Positions 63,053 to 64,000 of a stretch of DNA of 64,000 nucleotides are shown in pieces. Origin of the DNA: an uncultured Synechococcales cyanobacterium (GTDB taxonomy: Bacteria; Cyanobacteriota; Cyanobacteriia; Thermosynechococcales; Thermosynechococcaceae); the NCBI GenBank assembly GCA_902806435.1, contig CADCWO010000246.1, forward strand, positions 19,182 through 83,181, given 5' to 3'. Position 1 is the first letter of the stretch. Each line of letters starts with the position of its first letter. The translations under genes and the position numbers were made by a program. The notes under the pieces were generated by a model. The model saw only the letters and a list, made by a program, of their open reading frames with translations, was not told the origin of the DNA and made no database searches.

Positions 63053-64000
63053 ATGACCATCAGCAAACACAAGCAAACGAGTGACAAGCATCAGCCAGCC
63101 TCCCCAGCAAGCCTTGTGCCTCCCAACCGATTAGCTCAGCCTAAATTTGACCAACCCGTGCTGCTACAACAGTCACCGGTCTGGTCACGGGCAATCATTT
63201 GGCTGATTGTCGGCGTGACGACCTCTGTGGTGGTGTGGGCATCCGTCGCCCGGATCGAAGAAGCAATTCCAGCCACGGGCAAATTAGAACCCCAAGGCAC
63301 GGTGAAAGCGGTGCAACCTCCTGTGGGGGGTTTAGTCAAAGCTGTGCATGTCAAAGAAGGTCAGCGGGTGAACCAGGGTCAGTTGCTCCTCAGCCTTGAC
63401 CCCGCTGCTGCGCAAGCCCAACTGGCATCTGCCCAAAAGATTCGGACTGCCCTGATGCAGGAAAATCAGTTTTACCGGACGCAGTTTAAGGGTAGCTCTA
63501 GTAATCCAGGCATAGCCGCCTCCCAAGCAGCTCAGTTAAAGCTACCACCGGAAGTAGTTTCCCTGACTGAAAGCCGGGCTGCCCTGCTGGCGGAGAATCA
63601 ACTGTACCGGGCACAATTGGGAAGTTCTCAGGCTAATCTTAGTCCAGACCAGCGATTGCGATTGCGCTCAACCCAAGCCGAGTCTTCCTCCCGGATTGCA
63701 GCGGCCCGTTTGGAAGTCGGCCAGCTCGAGCGGCAGTTAGGCCAAACGCAAGTGCAGCTTAGCAGTGCCAAAGATGTCACCAGCTTGAATAGCGGCATCC
63801 TGAAAGATATTGGTCCCCTGGTCCAAGAAGGTGCGATCGCCCGCTTGCAGTACCTGAAGCAGCAACAGGAAGTCCGGACCCGGCAAGCGGAAGCGGATCA
63901 ACTGACCCAAGAACAACTTCGCCTCCAACTAGCGATCGCTCAGGCTAAAGAGCGGCTGCAAAACACGATGGCCCTCTCAGATACAGATGTGCTGACTAAG
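63053..64000 (+). CDS. HlyD-family membrane fusion protein (truncated by window end)
   Basis: The frame is open from ATG 63053 to the window end (316 codons) with no stop. A single transmembrane helix (about 48-68, IIWLIVGVTTSVVVWASVAR) is followed by a biotinyl-lipoyl-like half (IPATGKLEPQGTVKAVQPPV, GLVKAVHVKEGQRVNQGQLL) and a long coiled coil (EVGQLERQLGQTQVQLSSAK and onward). It is the periplasmic adaptor of the upstream ABC exporter. The pair forms the inner-membrane part of a type I secretion system. The outer membrane partner, if linked, lies beyond the window. Confidence 0.9.
   Translation, partial: MTISKHKQTSDKHQPASPASLVPPNRLAQPKFDQPVLLQQSPVWSRAIIWLIVGVTTSVVVWASVARIEEAIPATGKLEPQGTVKAVQPPVGGLVKAVHVKEGQRVNQGQLLLSLDPAAAQAQLASAQKIRTALMQENQFYRTQFKGSSSNPGIAASQAAQLKLPPEVVSLTESRAALLAENQLYRAQLGSSQANLSPDQRLRLRSTQAESSSRIAAARLEVGQLERQLGQTQVQLSSAKDVTSLNSGILKDIGPLVQEGAIARLQYLKQQQEVRTRQAEADQLTQEQLRLQLAIAQAKERLQNTMALSDTDVLTK

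Noticed and set aside
1..64000. CRISPR arrays
   Set aside because: No regularly spaced direct repeats of 25-40 bases were seen in any gap. The repeats found are protein-coding or single hairpins.

Overview
The window is cyanobacterial chromosome. HIP1-type GCGATCGC palindromes recur throughout. The gene content is also cyanobacterial: menD of the phylloquinone pathway, pxcA (CemA family), ycf35- and ycf46-type genes, a PanC-Cmk fusion, CYP110-like P450s, and above all a dnaE gene carrying the cyanobacterial DnaE split intein. I cannot name the genus. Nothing points to heterocyst functions. No CRISPR array, tRNA or rRNA gene was seen.

Layout. 0.5-2.5 kb: a PlsC-like acyltransferase, an alpha/beta hydrolase and an anti-sigma-like HATPase. 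2.9-9.6 kb: panC-cmk, an RlpA-like protein, purM, two small cyanobacterial proteins, the SRP RNA (ffs, minus strand), ubiX and a LapA-like membrane protein. 9.6-14 kb: a GTPase-TPR membrane protein paired with a GAP1-like/WD40 membrane protein, then a pentapeptide-repeat lipoprotein. 14.4-21.6 kb: radC, an IS5-type transposase scrap, an FHA-tagged class A PBP, a Mn catalase and a large LOV-domain hybrid histidine kinase. 22-26.7 kb: dnaE (below). 26.7-35.4 kb: dus, glpK, a metallophosphoesterase, a small gene broken by an amber codon, purF and purL. 35.5-38 kb: the ycf35/ycf46 pair and a ribbon-helix-helix/zinc-ribbon regulator. 38.3-43.4 kb: menD, a redoxin, a 37-residue Psb35-like membrane protein, a type II NAD(P)H dehydrogenase and a decayed PAS-GGDEF gene. 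43.5-50.2 kb: a holin-like protein, two paralogous repeat-containing membrane proteins, exbB-exbD and a YkvA protein. 50.7-58.2 kb: tandem P450s, a fused dipeptide-type ABC ATPase, a bacterial ferredoxin and an AddB/UvrD-like protein. 58.4-64 kb: pxcA, then a type I secretion exporter with a cyclic-nucleotide-binding-like domain and its HlyD partner, which runs off the window.

The main discovery candidate is dnaE. In most cyanobacteria with the split DnaE intein, dnaE-n and dnaE-c lie far apart. Here the N-extein+IntN ORF, a free-standing LAGLIDADG endonuclease ORF with both catalytic aspartates, and the IntC+C-extein ORF are adjacent, overlapping and on one strand. The endonuclease sits at the canonical split point. 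IntN and IntC share a reading frame and the endonuclease is in another. GC content falls from about 52% to 40% roughly 300 bp before the intein and recovers immediately after it. The arrangement resembles an intermediate between a contiguous endonuclease-bearing intein and the dispersed split intein.

Secondary highlights: a LOV domain with Lys where flavin-contacting Gln is expected; the GTPase/GAP1-WD40 pair, which resembles NTP-dependent conflict systems; a seven-repeat/one-repeat membrane paralogue pair; and several hidden pseudogenes in gaps between genes.
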